A DNA stretch of 64,000 nucleotides from Wurfbainia villosa (Eukaryota > Streptophyta > Magnoliopsida > Zingiberales > Zingiberaceae): contig CM046001.1 in assembly GCA_025175895.1 (NCBI GenBank), positions 24,500,314-24,564,313 on the forward strand, in the 5' to 3' direction. The position numbers and the translations under genes are program-made. The notes under the pieces are model-generated. The model did not search any database. It was not told the DNA's origin and was given only the letters and a program-made list of their open reading frames with translations. Numbering within the stretch: the stretch's first letter is position 1; each line of letters opens with the position of its first letter. Shown piece after piece: positions 36,501-47,659 of this stretch.

Positions 36501-37514
36501 ACAATGAGTCATACAAAAATAGCATAAGGAAATATTGTCTTCCGAAAAGATCCTGAACCCATGATCCCGTAATGGGTTATTTTCCCAAAATTCTCCTACA
36601 TATTCCACCAAGTAACAACTTCATCATTGCAATAGTAAGAAACTATCTCCACTCCTATATAAATACCAGTTAGGTACTTAATAGTACCTTCAATGTTATC
36701 AATCTAAGGCTCAAGCCACTCAAGGATCAAAATCCCTATGGAACTTCGTAACTTAAACCTCCAAGGACTGTATCAACAATAGTATACATTCTTTGTCCAT
36801 TGCCCCACAGAGTAATAATATGCCTAGCATAATCAGTGAAAATCTCTAACACTGTAGTCCTTGATTTCCACAACCAATGTGACGACTTGACCCCTGCTTT
36901 TCTGCCTCGGTATCAGTCAGCTCTCAAAAAGGCAATGCATCTTTTCGTCACAGGTCCAAGACTCATGGTGAACAAGTCATTTGTGGTCAACTCCATCCAC
37001 GACATTACGAATAGTGACCAATACACTAAATGTTATTTCCTATTATCCACTTAACACACACCCAATCTAACACGGAGTATAAACACTCGACAACTCATTT
37101 GGTCACCTTGGTGGCGACCCTACTACGAGTCTGCACATGAGTCAAAACTCTATAGACCCTTCTGGCAACTCCATAGCCAGAGATCTCACTGTCCTCTTGC
37201 GTGGTTACCTTGCACCACGTCTCGGTGCAGGAGCACGCTCACCTCGTCTCATATCTGTTAAATTATTACAGATGCTACTAGAACAGATGTTACTAGAAGT
37301 AAAAATATATAAAATTTTCATCATACCTATTTTGTCGCAGGAGAGGTTCTGTCGCTGCCAAATCCCCATATTGACCTCATCATAAATCCTCGAATTCCGA
37401 AATATAAAAATCGTCGGAAATCCATACCAATCCAAAATTTTCCAAATTACCTCATAAAACCTGCCAAACGTGGCGAACTCCGAAAAATCCAAAAACCCCT
37501 AGGAACTCAAAAAC
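33572..37514 (-). other. LARD internal region, essentially noncoding
   Basis: About 3.9 kb in which no domain of pol is recognisable in any frame. The only coding-like hint is a minus-strand start at about 37247-37203, MRRGERAPAPRRGAR, followed by stops. An Arg/Pro-rich start like this is usual for Gypsy Del-type gag. A (A)n run lies at 34984-34995. The remainder is AT-rich with many stops. Confidence 0.6.
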
Positions 37515-37532
37515 CTAGGCGCTCTGATACCA
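37515..37532 (-). other. LARD primer binding site
   Basis: Minus strand TGGTATCAGAGCGCCTA, seven bases from the LTR end. That spacer (ATTTATT on the minus strand) is longer than in the other elements here. Confidence 0.8.
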
Positions 37533-37539
37533 AATAAAT

Positions 37540-40158
37540 TGTCATGCCCCGGAGGAGACCCCGCCAGACGAAAATCCAGCAGCATCTCCCCTGTACGGGT
37601 GACAATCCCAATTTACATACAAGGCCTACACGGCCACTATACATCGGTCAACACGACCGGAATCCAAACACACACGCAGTTATATAATTTGACCTCAGGC
37701 CATCAACCAAAATAAATGATAAACAGTCTACCATAAATCGACTTACGCCTTCTGCCATCTGGGCAGGAATACTCACCAAAAATCCAATCAAACCCAAAAT
37801 CCGAATAAGGTCCATATGGACACTAAAAATCCAAATACAAAATCAATCTCCAAACCTATACATGTCCTCTAACCAAAATATCCAAACCATAAAGCAAATA
37901 TCCAAAATAAAACATTCACGACGAGTGGGGGTCCGGCAGCTGCACTCTCCTGACAGCTTCATCCTGAAATAGATATAAATCAACGGGGTGAGTTCAAAGA
38001 ACTCTGCGGGTATAGTAGATATGCAAAATAAGGTATAGCTAACAATAAAAATATCATGCCAGTACAGTCTCACATAAATAGGGTATGCAAGCAAGAAATA
38101 CAAAATGGTATACTTACGAATCTCCTACCCTGATATAGGAGCATGTGCCTGACTAGAAGTAATAAAGTCCTGACCATATATAAACATGTATCCTGTATGC
38201 ATGACAATCATATGCACATCCAAGGCATCAATAAAAATGCAGCAAACACAATACAAATGTAATCCGTGCAAAGTGCATGCCGTGCCAATGACATGGTCAC
38301 CCCTAACGCCAGTCAGTCGCCTCACACGCAATGGTGAAGCCGAGTGGGTAGGGCTATGACAACTGTGCACTCTGCCATCGCTTGCTCTGAGTGGCCAGAG
38401 TGGGCGAGGATCTTGTCAGTACACCTATCCTCCCCCCAAACATAGTGGGAGCTAAGCTCTCATCTCCGGTGTCATAGACGGAGGAGGGATCCTTGCCGCT
38501 ACCAGCGCCTTGTCGCTACCCATGGCGGACCCGGTGAACTGATAGAAACAAGCGCACACACCCTCCTGATGTACCACTAACCCATGAGTGACAGTGTGTG
38601 CAGGCCATGTAATTGGCTACGGGCTCAACAATAATGGAACCCTGTCCAGCCAGCATGCAATCATGCAAAAATGGTGCATGATACTAAAGCATGTAAATCC
38701 TACTCAAAACACCTATCCGAATAATATGTATAATCAATATATACATATCCCTAATCCATGTACTATGATCCAAATCAAACAGGGAAATATAATCATATCC
38801 TATCACATGCATGTATCTAGTAGGCACCAAAAGTATACCAGGCATATAAACATGAAAAAGTTATTGTAAGCTATCCTACTAGCATATCAATTTGACTTAA
38901 TCTAAAAGTTAAGTCAAAATACCCGCCTGAATATATATATCCGCAAGAATGAACCAAATCGTCACGACTGGGGACCTGCCTCATGACCGAAACCTGCATA
39001 AAGCATGACTATAGTCAAACACAAAAATACAATTCAACGACAAATCGAATAATTAATCGATTTCCTTTATATCCCAATTAACCCAAACTATTTCCAATTT
39101 TCCTTGTCCACAAATATCCATACAATTAATTTAGCCCAATTAATTCCAAATCAATTAACCTAATTCATCACCTATAAAAATATCCTCAAGATCAAACAAT
39201 ATCACCCAAATCCCATATCCTCCGAATACAATACCGATCAACCGAATAACACTGGAATCATACTTACCGGCCTTAGAATCCCACCGACAACCAATCCTTC
39301 CCCCAAATCAGATTCCCAACTCCATTTCCAAAATTCACACCCGTCCTTATCCACCCACAGCCACCCCTAACAAAACCAAAACCAAACAAGAGATAGCTCG
39401 AGATATACCTGCGATTGGAACCTCCCAACTGCTCAGTTCACCGGCAAATTCCCTTGTTGCCCTAATCACTGCCCAAATACAATCCACTGTCAAATCACAG
39501 AAACATACCATAGGGATTAGACAAAACCCCAGTCAACCCCTTACCTTGCTCCGGCAATCACCGGAGAGAAGGGCAGAGGAGGAGGCTCGGGCGGTCCTAT
39601 GGCCATAGAGGTCGGCGCTCCTCGTCTAGGGCCGAGGAGTCCGGCGTGGCCTCATCGTCGGCTGTTGGCGACAGACGCGAAGGGAAGGCGGCGAGCTCGC
39701 GTCGGGCGGCGGTGGGCTGCCGACCGCAACGAGGAAAGGGGCGCCGGCGAGAAGAAAGGCTGGCGTCGGGCGCATGATGGAATGGGCGACGCTCGGGGAA
39801 AAAAAGGTGTCGCCGACAAAGAAGAGGGTGCCGGCGGAGAAACGGTGGTTGCGCGAGAGAAGAGAACGAGGAAGAAGATGGCTTCGGCGCATGAAGGAAC
39901 TGCCGAAGGAAAAAGCGGGGTCGCGGCGGGGAAAAAGAAAATAGAAAAATAAAAACTTAGGGTTTCCGGTTTAGGTTAATACCCCTTAAATAAAGCCTAT
40001 CTATTTTATCCTCGTAATAATCTCGTACGGAGTCTGTTTAAATCCAGAAAAATTCCGGAAAAATTCCAAAAATTCCCTAAAAATCCCGAGATATTTCCAG
40101 GATTATTTCTCCGAAATTTTGGCCATTAAATTTCGTATTTTAATTTCAGTATTTTACA
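37540..40158 (-). repeat. LARD 5' LTR
   Basis: 2619 bp, partner of 30938-33561. It ends TTTTACA, followed by target duplication ATGTA. Confidence 0.92.
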
Positions 40159-40163
40159 ATGTA

Positions 40164-40336
40164 TGTCAAAGGGGCAGAAGTGAGGTTTAAGTTAGGTAAA
40201 CCGTCACTATGCTTTGGCATTGGAAGAGTTAAGTTGGATTATTGTTAGCCTAAATTAAAGGTATTGTCAAATATCAAAACCCTACTTGAGTCCCACTCGA
40301 GTTTGGACATTGAGACGGGGCCTATTACACCAACCA
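40164..40336 (-). repeat. Element X 5' LTR, part 3 (U3 start)
   Basis: Plus strand ends ATTACACCAACCA, resembling the TTGCACCAACA terminus of solo LTR A. The preceding TCAAAACCCTACTTGAGTCC parallels 45100-45125 in solo LTR B. I take 40336 as the outer border of X. The target duplication is not identified because the other end of X is missing. Confidence 0.45.
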
Positions 40337-40575
40337 AAAAGAACTACTAAGGCATTAGACATCGTAGTGAAACCAAAATCCTAGGATTGTTCCTTTTACT
40401 AGCCCTATAATCATCTTTAGTTCGTTTGATTTCTTTCCTCGCTCAATCACCATTCGATCATTAATTTTTCTAGATAATATTTTCTTGCAATCATTTGGTA
40501 CTTGACCAGTCCATGTGGGATCGATATTTTATTACTTGATGATGATCGTGCACTTACGGTTACGCCACATCAACA
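40337..40575 (+). repeat. Athila/Tat-like LTR scrap (related to element Z)
   Basis: GGGATCGATATTTTATTACTTGATGATGATCGTGCACTTACGG at 40519-40562 parallels the reverse complement of the Z LTR at about 55725-55775. It ends CCACATCA, like a Gypsy LTR terminus. Neither primer site nor partner is present. Confidence 0.4.
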
Positions 40576-41825
40576 TGACCTCTTGGAAAAGGGAGACCCA
40601 GTAGCATGACAAAGTCGAAGGAAGTGCTTGAAGGCTAGAGTAAAGGATGAGAAGTTAGGGACTCGGTACATCCTAGAGGCGTGAGCCTGATTGAAGTTGC
40701 TTGAAGGCTTAGGTCTAGGCTATGGGTAAGTGTCAAGTATGAGAGGATCATACTTGATGGGTTAAATCTCAGTTTTGAGGTGTACCATCGACTGGTGGAC
40801 TTGACTAGTTGACTGGTCGAGTGCTCGGGCATGTGAGGAAGTCACAGTACTCGAGAATGTACTCGGGTAGTCAACTGGTGTTTTGGACTAATTGACTGGT
40901 CGAGTGCTTGAGCAGTCGAGTTGGCTAAGGTTCACGACACTCAGACTTGGTGCTGGGCAATCAATTTCTATAGAGAAGCAGTCAACTGGCTGCAAACAAT
41001 CAAGATGGCTGAGGTGCTCGGGCGATTATGGTGACTCGAGAAAGTTGAGAAATAGTGCTCCGACACACCAGTCGACTATTATGGTGAAGCAGTCGATTCT
41101 TTTTAAGAGGACAGAGCACAAATTATTTCTTAGTCGACTAATAGCTCAGACTAGCCGACTGATGGCTTAGACTAGTCGACTGATAGCTCAGATTAGTCGA
41201 CTGATGGCTCAAATAGTGGACTGATAGGTCAGACCAGTCGACTGAACGACTGAAATACGATGTGGATTAAGTCATTGTAAGACAACGATCTAATGACCAG
41301 TCAACTAGGGGTAAGACCAGTCGACTAATCGAAAGAAAATATCCCGACATGGAGCTTATAAAAGGAGGACTTTGAGAGTTTCTTCGGTGTCGATTCTTGA
41401 GAGGTTTTTAAGGGAAGTGTTGCTGCATTTCATGTCTTCAAACGCCACTCCAAAGCAACCAAATCAAGAGTGATCAAAAGCTCACTTGTAAAATGTTATT
41501 GTTTCATTTATTTCATTTGTTTGTATTTGGTTGTACTCTTGTAAGCTCTAGGTATTTGTAAGAGGTTTCTCTATTTCTGGTGTGATTCCGAGAAGGAGAA
41601 AGTTTTAGTAGTGGTGCATTGCTAGAGATAGGCCGTGGAGTAGAAATCAAGGATTCATAACCATATAAAATCCCGATCTTGTTGTTATGAGTTGTTATTT
41701 TTGTTTATATTTATTTATAATGCATACTAATGACTTGTAGACAAGCACGACATGATTGAGATCGAACGAAATCGAAGAAATACTATTCACCCCCCTCTCT
41801 AGTGCAACACTTCAAGGTCCTAACA
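40576..41825 (+). repeat. Element Y 5' LTR (left end truncated)
   Basis: Ends CACCCCCCTCTCTAG..GGTCCTAACA, the U5 signature shared with V, W, A and B, next to a decayed primer site. The 40700-40735 stretch is the reverse complement counterpart of the CCTAAGCCTTCTAGCC region of solo LTRs. It carries six AGTCGACT palindromes (41053-41340) and many one-base variants. A TGTTGG start is not found, so the left side is lost. Confidence 0.6.
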
Positions 41826-42610
41826 ATTATTATCGGAGAGAGGCTACTCTTTAACAAACTAACCGTCGAGGGAGAAACAACATCCAAGTTCCACCTTCTT
41901 TCAACCTTAAAGACTTCGCATATTGAAAAGGTAGAATGGAATATTTTTTAATGAATGAAATTGAGAATTGGTTCAATATTGTAGATGGATTTGAAGCTCC
42001 TATGGACAAGAAGAGAAGAATCCTCAAGAAGAAGAAATGGATGGAGGATCAAATTCAAAAATCCAAGATAAACAATAAGTAATAAAAATGTTAGTTAATT
42101 TGGTACTAAATGATGTTTTGTATAAGATAGGAAAATTTAAGGATGTTAAGGAGTTATGGAGTAAAATGATCAAGCTCCATGAGAATACCTCACTGGCACA
42201 ATCACTGGCACAATGTGAGGAGGAATCCAAGGAAGAAAGCTCATTGTCTTAAGAGCTTGAAGATTCGAAAGTTGAGAGGTGCTCAACATCCGAATTGGAA
42301 GAAGTTGAAGAAGTCTCCACCTCTATAATTGAGGGGAAGGTTAGATCTTCAATATCGGAGCAAGAGGAGGAGTTTTTTACATCCGGGAGTGATGAAGAAC
42401 AAGTTCATGATTCCCCTACCACCAAGATAGGTAACTCAAGCTCAAGTCTTAAAAATAAAAATCATATCATATGCTTTGAGTGTAGGGAGAAAGGGCACTA
42501 CAAGAGTAAGTGTCCAAAAAGAATCCAGAAGAAGGCTCAAGTGGCACCGAAGAAAATTGAAAAGTCTAAGGAGGTCGGAGTCTTGATACACAAAGGAAAG
42601 GAGCACATAG
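41826..42610 (+). pseudogene. Element Y gag, first part (broken)
   Basis: The decayed primer site TTATTATCGGAGAGAGGC starts the region. From about 41885: PPSFNLKDF, then frameshift, then EYFLMNEIENWFN, stops near 42080, KELWSKMIKLHEN, and a Ser/Glu linker. The longest open piece is 42295-42645 with the complete CCHC knuckle CFECREKGHYKSKC (about 42475-42516). As in X, the capsid C-terminal region is missing between LHE and the linker. The gene is cut at 42610 by solo LTR A and resumes at 45724. Confidence 0.7.
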
Positions 42611-45600
42611 TGTTGGGGATCATTTGGATGGCTAGAGGGGGATGAATAGCCTCTCTTTCAATTTCTACACAAAGTATTAGCGAAAGCAAAACAAATCAAA
42701 AGCTAGAATGGAAATAACAATAATAACAATGCTAACTCAAAGATGCAATATGGTTGGGAGATGAAACTCCTACTCCACGGTGATCCTTAAGGTGGATCAC
42801 TCCTTTCAAGCCTTCACCAAAATCTCTCCTTTTGGTGAGAACACTAAGGTGGAGAAGCCTTTTTTACAAGGTAATCTCTTCTTCTTACATGATTTTAGAT
42901 GTGAGCTTAGGAAGAAGAGATTTTGAGCTTAGAGACTAAGGAGAAGGCTTGGGGAGCTTAGAGAGCAAGAATTTTGTGTAAGAACATTAACCTCTTCAAA
43001 GCCCCAAGCATTCCCTTTTATAGAGAAATGAGTGTTTGCCCATTTCTGTCCGTTGAGGGCTTCGCCAGTCAACTATTGCATACCAACAATCAATTGGTGA
43101 CACTGTTGACCGCATTCAATGGCTTCTGACGAAGTACGATCGCGATCGTCACCATCCAACGACCACTTGGTTAGTCGACTGCTCATACCAGCAATTGACT
43201 GTCCAAGCCAATAGTCGACTGCTATCAACCAACAGTTGAGTATGAAACCTTCTGTGCTTTGTCTACTTAATTCCAGTCAACTGCTTAATTTCAACAGTCG
43301 ACTCACATTGGATAGTCGAGTGGTGAAAACCACTAGTCGACTATCAGAGCATAGTCCAGCAGTCGACTCTCAGTCGACTACGTGCTAGTCGACTGGGTCA
43401 TATTTATAGGGACCATGACGTGTGCTAGAGGGGGTGAATAGCGATTCTCGATTTCGTACATGTTGGTGTCTCTAGAAAATGTTAGCATAGTGGAATATAC
43501 AAAATAATATAAACGAATACAAGACACAAATGCACACACACAACACAACACAAAGGTTTTTAGGTGGTTCAGAACCTACGGTTACTACTCCACGGCGGTG
43601 CTCAAGTGATCTACCCTCACTATGAACTTCTCCTTCTCGGTATGACACTAGAGGTGGAGAAACCTCTTACAAGGTGTTTACAACAATAAACAATGAAATA
43701 CAACCAAATACAAATGAAATACAAACTAAAGAACTAAAATACTTTACAAGAAGTGAGCTTTGCTTGCTTGATGATTTGGTTGCTTTGGGAAGTCTTTGAA
43801 GACTTGAAACGCAATAGCACTTCGCCTCAAAATCGCCCTAGAACCGTTGCCGAATCCTCCATCTCGAGCTTCATTTAAAGCATGTTGCTGGTTGATTTTG
43901 CGCCTGACAATCGACTACCAAAAGGCACCAGTCGACTGCTCATCTATTCGTTGTCTCACAACAGACTAATATACATTGGCATTCTAGCCAATGGATACCC
44001 TAGTAGTCAATCGCCTTACCGAAGATCGCCATGCCGATGATCATCGCCACCAACTACGAGCTTACACGTGCTTATGTCCACTACCATCAGTTGACTGCAC
44101 ATCATTGATAGTCAACTATCATGGACCAGTCAACTAGTGATGTCTACCAATCGACTGCTAGAGCACTTAGTCGGCAGTCGAACCTCAGTCGACTACACGC
44201 CCAGTCGACTAGGTCATAACCCCAGTCGACTACTATGAATCAACTAAGCTCCCGAGTGTTGAACACTCAGCCAGTCAACTGACCAATATCACCAGTCAGT
44301 ATGATCTCCTCATACTTGATCGACCACCCTTAGTCTATACCTAAGCCTTCTAGCCACCTCCATTAATCTTACGCCCTCAAGGTCCATCCGAGTCCTCCAC
44401 GACTTGTTCACCCTTCATGTTAGCCTTTAGATGCTTCCATCAGCTATGTCATGCTAACTAGGTCTCCTTTCCCAAGGTTCATTCGGACTTATGCTGACAA
44501 AACTACATGCTTGGATTTTATACTACCAAAACCTCACCCTTAAACCTCCTTGTCAAGTATCCATACTTGGACTTTCACCGCCAAGACTACACACTTGGAC
44601 TTATGTGGCCAAGATTACACCCTTAGAATTTTCATTTGTCAAGTATCCAAAACTTGGACTTTCACCGCCAAAACTACACACTTGGACTTACGTGGCCAAG
44701 ACTACACCCTTGGACTTTCCATTTACCAAGTATCCAAACTTGGACTTTCACCGCTAAGACTACACACTTGGACTTATGTGGCAAAGACTACACCCTTGTA
44801 CTTTTTATTTGCCAAGTATCCAAACTTAGACTTCTCCATTGTCAAGAATCCAATCTTGGACTTTCCCTTGCCAAGTCTCCAAACTTGGACTTCTCCAGTG
44901 TCAAATATCCATACTTGGACTTTTCCTCGAGTCTCACTCGAGTCTGGTCAATCTTGACCTGATGTTTGATTGCTTCAAAAATCTTCCTCAAATAATCTCC
45001 CCCATATAACTTTGGATATTTCAATCATCCACTTATCATATGGTTAACATATAGTCAAATCAGTATTGTCAAACAATGGTCAAATCCATTATCAAACATC
45101 AAAATCCTACTCGAGTCTAGTCAATCATGACCTGGGCTAATTGCACTAATAATATTCCCAGTTGACTACTCGAGTCTTCTGGACCCTTCGAGTGTCAAGC
45201 ACCCAAGACCAGTCGACTGGTACACCACAAGTTTGAGTCTCACATACTTGAAACATAACCCTAAGTCTAGACTAACACCTTCAAACTTCTCCATCAGCCT
45301 TGCACCTTCAGGATTCCTCCGAGTCCACGACTTCTTCATCCTTGCGCTTGCCTTCAAAAGCTTCTTTCGATTTTGTCATGCTTTAGGGTCTTCCTTTACT
45401 AAGGTTCATTTGAACTTATACTGCCAAGACTATACACTTGGACTTTATGCTGTTAAAAACCCATCCTTGGACTTCCTTGCCAAGATCCACTTGGACTTAC
45501 ACCGCCAAAACTATATACTTGGGCTTACACCGCCAAGTCCTCATTCTTGGACTTTTCTTGCCAAGACTTCACCCTCGGAATTTCCTTGCCAAGTCTTCAC

Positions 45601-45718
45601 ATTTGGACTTTTTTTATCCCTGTCACTCAATATCAATATTAGATCATAAATATTGTCTAACTATAAATGATTATCCAAACATCAAAAGATTAATACTTAG
45701 AGTATACTTGCACCAACA
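42611..45718 (-). mobile_element. Solo LTR A (with solo LTR B inside)
   Basis: Starts TGTTGGGGATC, ends TTGCACCAACA, target duplication CATAG at 42606-42610 and 45719-45723. No primer site, internal region or second LTR is present, so it is a solo LTR. Without the nested LTR it is about 1.36 kb. The U5 signature CTAGAGGGGGATGAATAGCC near the low-coordinate end indicates minus orientation. It carries eight AGTCGACT palindromes (43150-43395, 45212-45219) and a CCAAG/CTTGG array (45405-45610). Confidence 0.85.
43405..45151 (-). mobile_element. Solo LTR B, nested in solo LTR A
   Basis: 1747 bp. Begins TATAGGGACC (TG mutated to TA) and ends GCACTAATA (CAACA mutated). Target duplication ATATT at 43400-43404 and 45152-45156. 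It has the same U5 signature CTAGAGGGGGTGAATAGCG. It is a different subfamily from A but with the same plan: four AGTCGACT palindromes (43938-44240) and a longer CCAAG/CTTGG hairpin array (44470-44935). Confidence 0.82.
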
Positions 45719-45723
45719 CATAG

Positions 45724-45845
45724 TGTACTTCTCATACAATAAAAAGGGTCATTATCGGAGCTAATGTCCAAGGGGGAAGTCCCTAAATAAGGGCAAAATA
45801 GGAAGCTCAAGTGTAGGGAGAGCTCTTAAAGTGAATGCTAATGTA
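45724..45845 (+). pseudogene. Element Y gag, second part
   Basis: Resumes directly after solo LTR A with a second knuckle-like YNKKGHYRS and a TAA where Trp is usual, then a Lys-rich tail. It is cut by Copia-2 after CTTTA. The segment aligns in order with the same region of X (FRCQQSGHY and stop). Confidence 0.6.
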
Positions 45846-45850
45846 CTTTA

Positions 45851-47640
45851 TGTTAGTGAAAGCCCTAGAGTCAATCATATGATGATTGTTGTATGGACTT
45901 TATTGTATCATATTCCTATTTATAAAGGCATGGTTATTATATTTACTTGTATTGGTGCCAAATAACTAAATATAATAATGTCCTTGAGTAGTAGGTTCTT
46001 ATCTATATCAATCGATTGGTTGAATCGATAATGAGATGATATAGAGAACACTACTCTTAATCATTCCTAGTCGAGTACTAACATTCAGGGACAATGTTAA
46101 TGCGTAGAGACTAGCATGTAGGTCAACAAGATGACTTGATCTCACAAGTCATGGATATGAGATATCAAGTTGACACATGGGTATGCATTGGAGAATGTAT
46201 ACTGAATGACCCATGAGAAAGTATCATGGATCGTTATATGAGTGTCATATACTTTCTCATGTGGCTATTAGTATGACTATTAGTCCTTAGACCTGAAGTC
46301 ACCATGGTTCCCTACATAAGGAGTTGCATACTTTGGCTTGTCAGCGCCACCCGTAAATGGGTGGACTATAAAGGCGATCGGGTATGTAACAAATTATGCG
46401 GAGGGATGTGAGTGATGTAGATGGGATCTATCCCTCCTATATGACGGGGTGACATCGATATTCTTGATAGAGTGAGACCACAAGTGCATGGCCATGCCCA
46501 AATGAGTCAATATGAGATATTGAGCTCATTTGATTAGAGTGAGTCTACTTGGAGATCAAGATTTAGATTGTCGAGGATGACACGGTCTATGCCTCGATTG
46601 GTCAATCTAGATGTCAAGGATAGAGGGACATTGTCACATATTGTGAGAGTCACAATTAGTAGTCACAAAGGTGATGTTGGAGCTCAACATTCTTGTAACT
46701 TGGGTAGCAATGATGTGTTGCTAGATACCGCTCATTGCTTATGTTCCTAAATCGGTTTAGGGACATTGCCAACGTTACAAGAACCTATAGGGTCACACAC
46801 ATAAGAGCAATTAGATGGAGATTAGGTTCATATGATGAACCATGAGGATTAGGTTCATGGGATGAACCAAATTGGATTAAGAGTAATCCAAATTAGACTA
46901 ATTGAGTTAGACTCAAGTTGATTCAAGTGTTGAATGAGTCTAATTTAGATTTGATTAATCAAATCAATTTAAATTAAATGAATAGAGATTCATTAAATTA
47001 AATTGACTTGAATCAAATGGTTGGATTTGATCAACCATGGGAGATATGAGGTCAAGTTTGACTTGAGAGGGAAGATGAAAGGTCAAGTTTGACTTGACCA
47101 AATGCCATGTCATGATGATGACTTGGCATGGCCGGCCAATGATGATGTTCCACATCATCATGGACACATCATGGGGTGCCACCTCATAAGGGAGACCAAG
47201 AGCCATTGGCTCTTGGAGTTACATGCATGCATGTAACCCCCTTATAGTGGGTTATGGATGATGTGAAGTTAAGTGGTGTAACTTCATCTTCTTCCTCTTC
47301 TCTTCCCTCAAGCTCTCTCTTCCTCATCTAGCCATGAACGTCCAAGGGGTGCTAGCACACTCTAGGATGCTTTTCTCCACCTATTGCTTGTGTGGATACC
47401 GATAGAGGAGTGTACACTTGACACTCTCGAGTTCAGGCGAACCTTTTGTACGAGCGGGATAAGCGAAGGGCGTCGCTACGAGGGTAACACTCTCACCTTC
47501 TAGATCTAAGGTAGATCTAGGGTTTTTATATAAACACATACATGTTTTGTTTTAATACATCTTCGCACGGATCCGTGGCCGGGGCTTCCGAGGTTTCCGC
47601 AACGCAAAAAGCGGTTTTTGCGGCTCGGAAAAACCCAATA
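45851..47640 (+). repeat. Copia-2 5' LTR
   Basis: 1790 bp, begins TGTTAGTG, ends CCCAATA (3' copy CCCAACA). It holds the perfect 20-bp palindrome GTTACATGCATGCATGTAAC at 47218-47237. It is closely similar to 60530-62322 (Copia-3). Confidence 0.94.
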
Positions 47641-47641
47641 G

Positions 47642-47659
47642 TGGTATCAGAGCCACGTG
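47642..47659 (+). other. Copia-2 primer binding site
   Basis: TGGTATCAGAGCCACGTG, one base after the LTR. Confidence 0.9.

Larger units (their letters stand above)
30938..40158 (-). mobile_element. LARD-type Gypsy element (Del/Tekay-like LTR ends), no pol
   Basis: Two 2.6-kb LTRs (30938-33561 and 37540-40158), TGTCA(C/T)GCCCC..TTTTACA on plus, with target duplication ATGTA (30933-30937, 40159-40163). The element reads on the minus strand: Met-tRNA primer site next to the upper LTR, polypurine tract next to the lower. LTRs ending GGGGCGTGACA are typical of the Del/Tekay chromovirus group (family knowledge). The internal 4 kb has only a short gag-start-like frame and no recognisable protease, RT or integrase, as in large retrotransposon derivatives. 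Confidence 0.88.

Noticed and set aside
44491..45764. Several plus frames rich in Leu-Asp-Phe and Thr-Trp-Thr
   Set aside because: Direct translations of the CCAAG/CTTGG repeat units in solo LTRs A and B; three frames are open at once.
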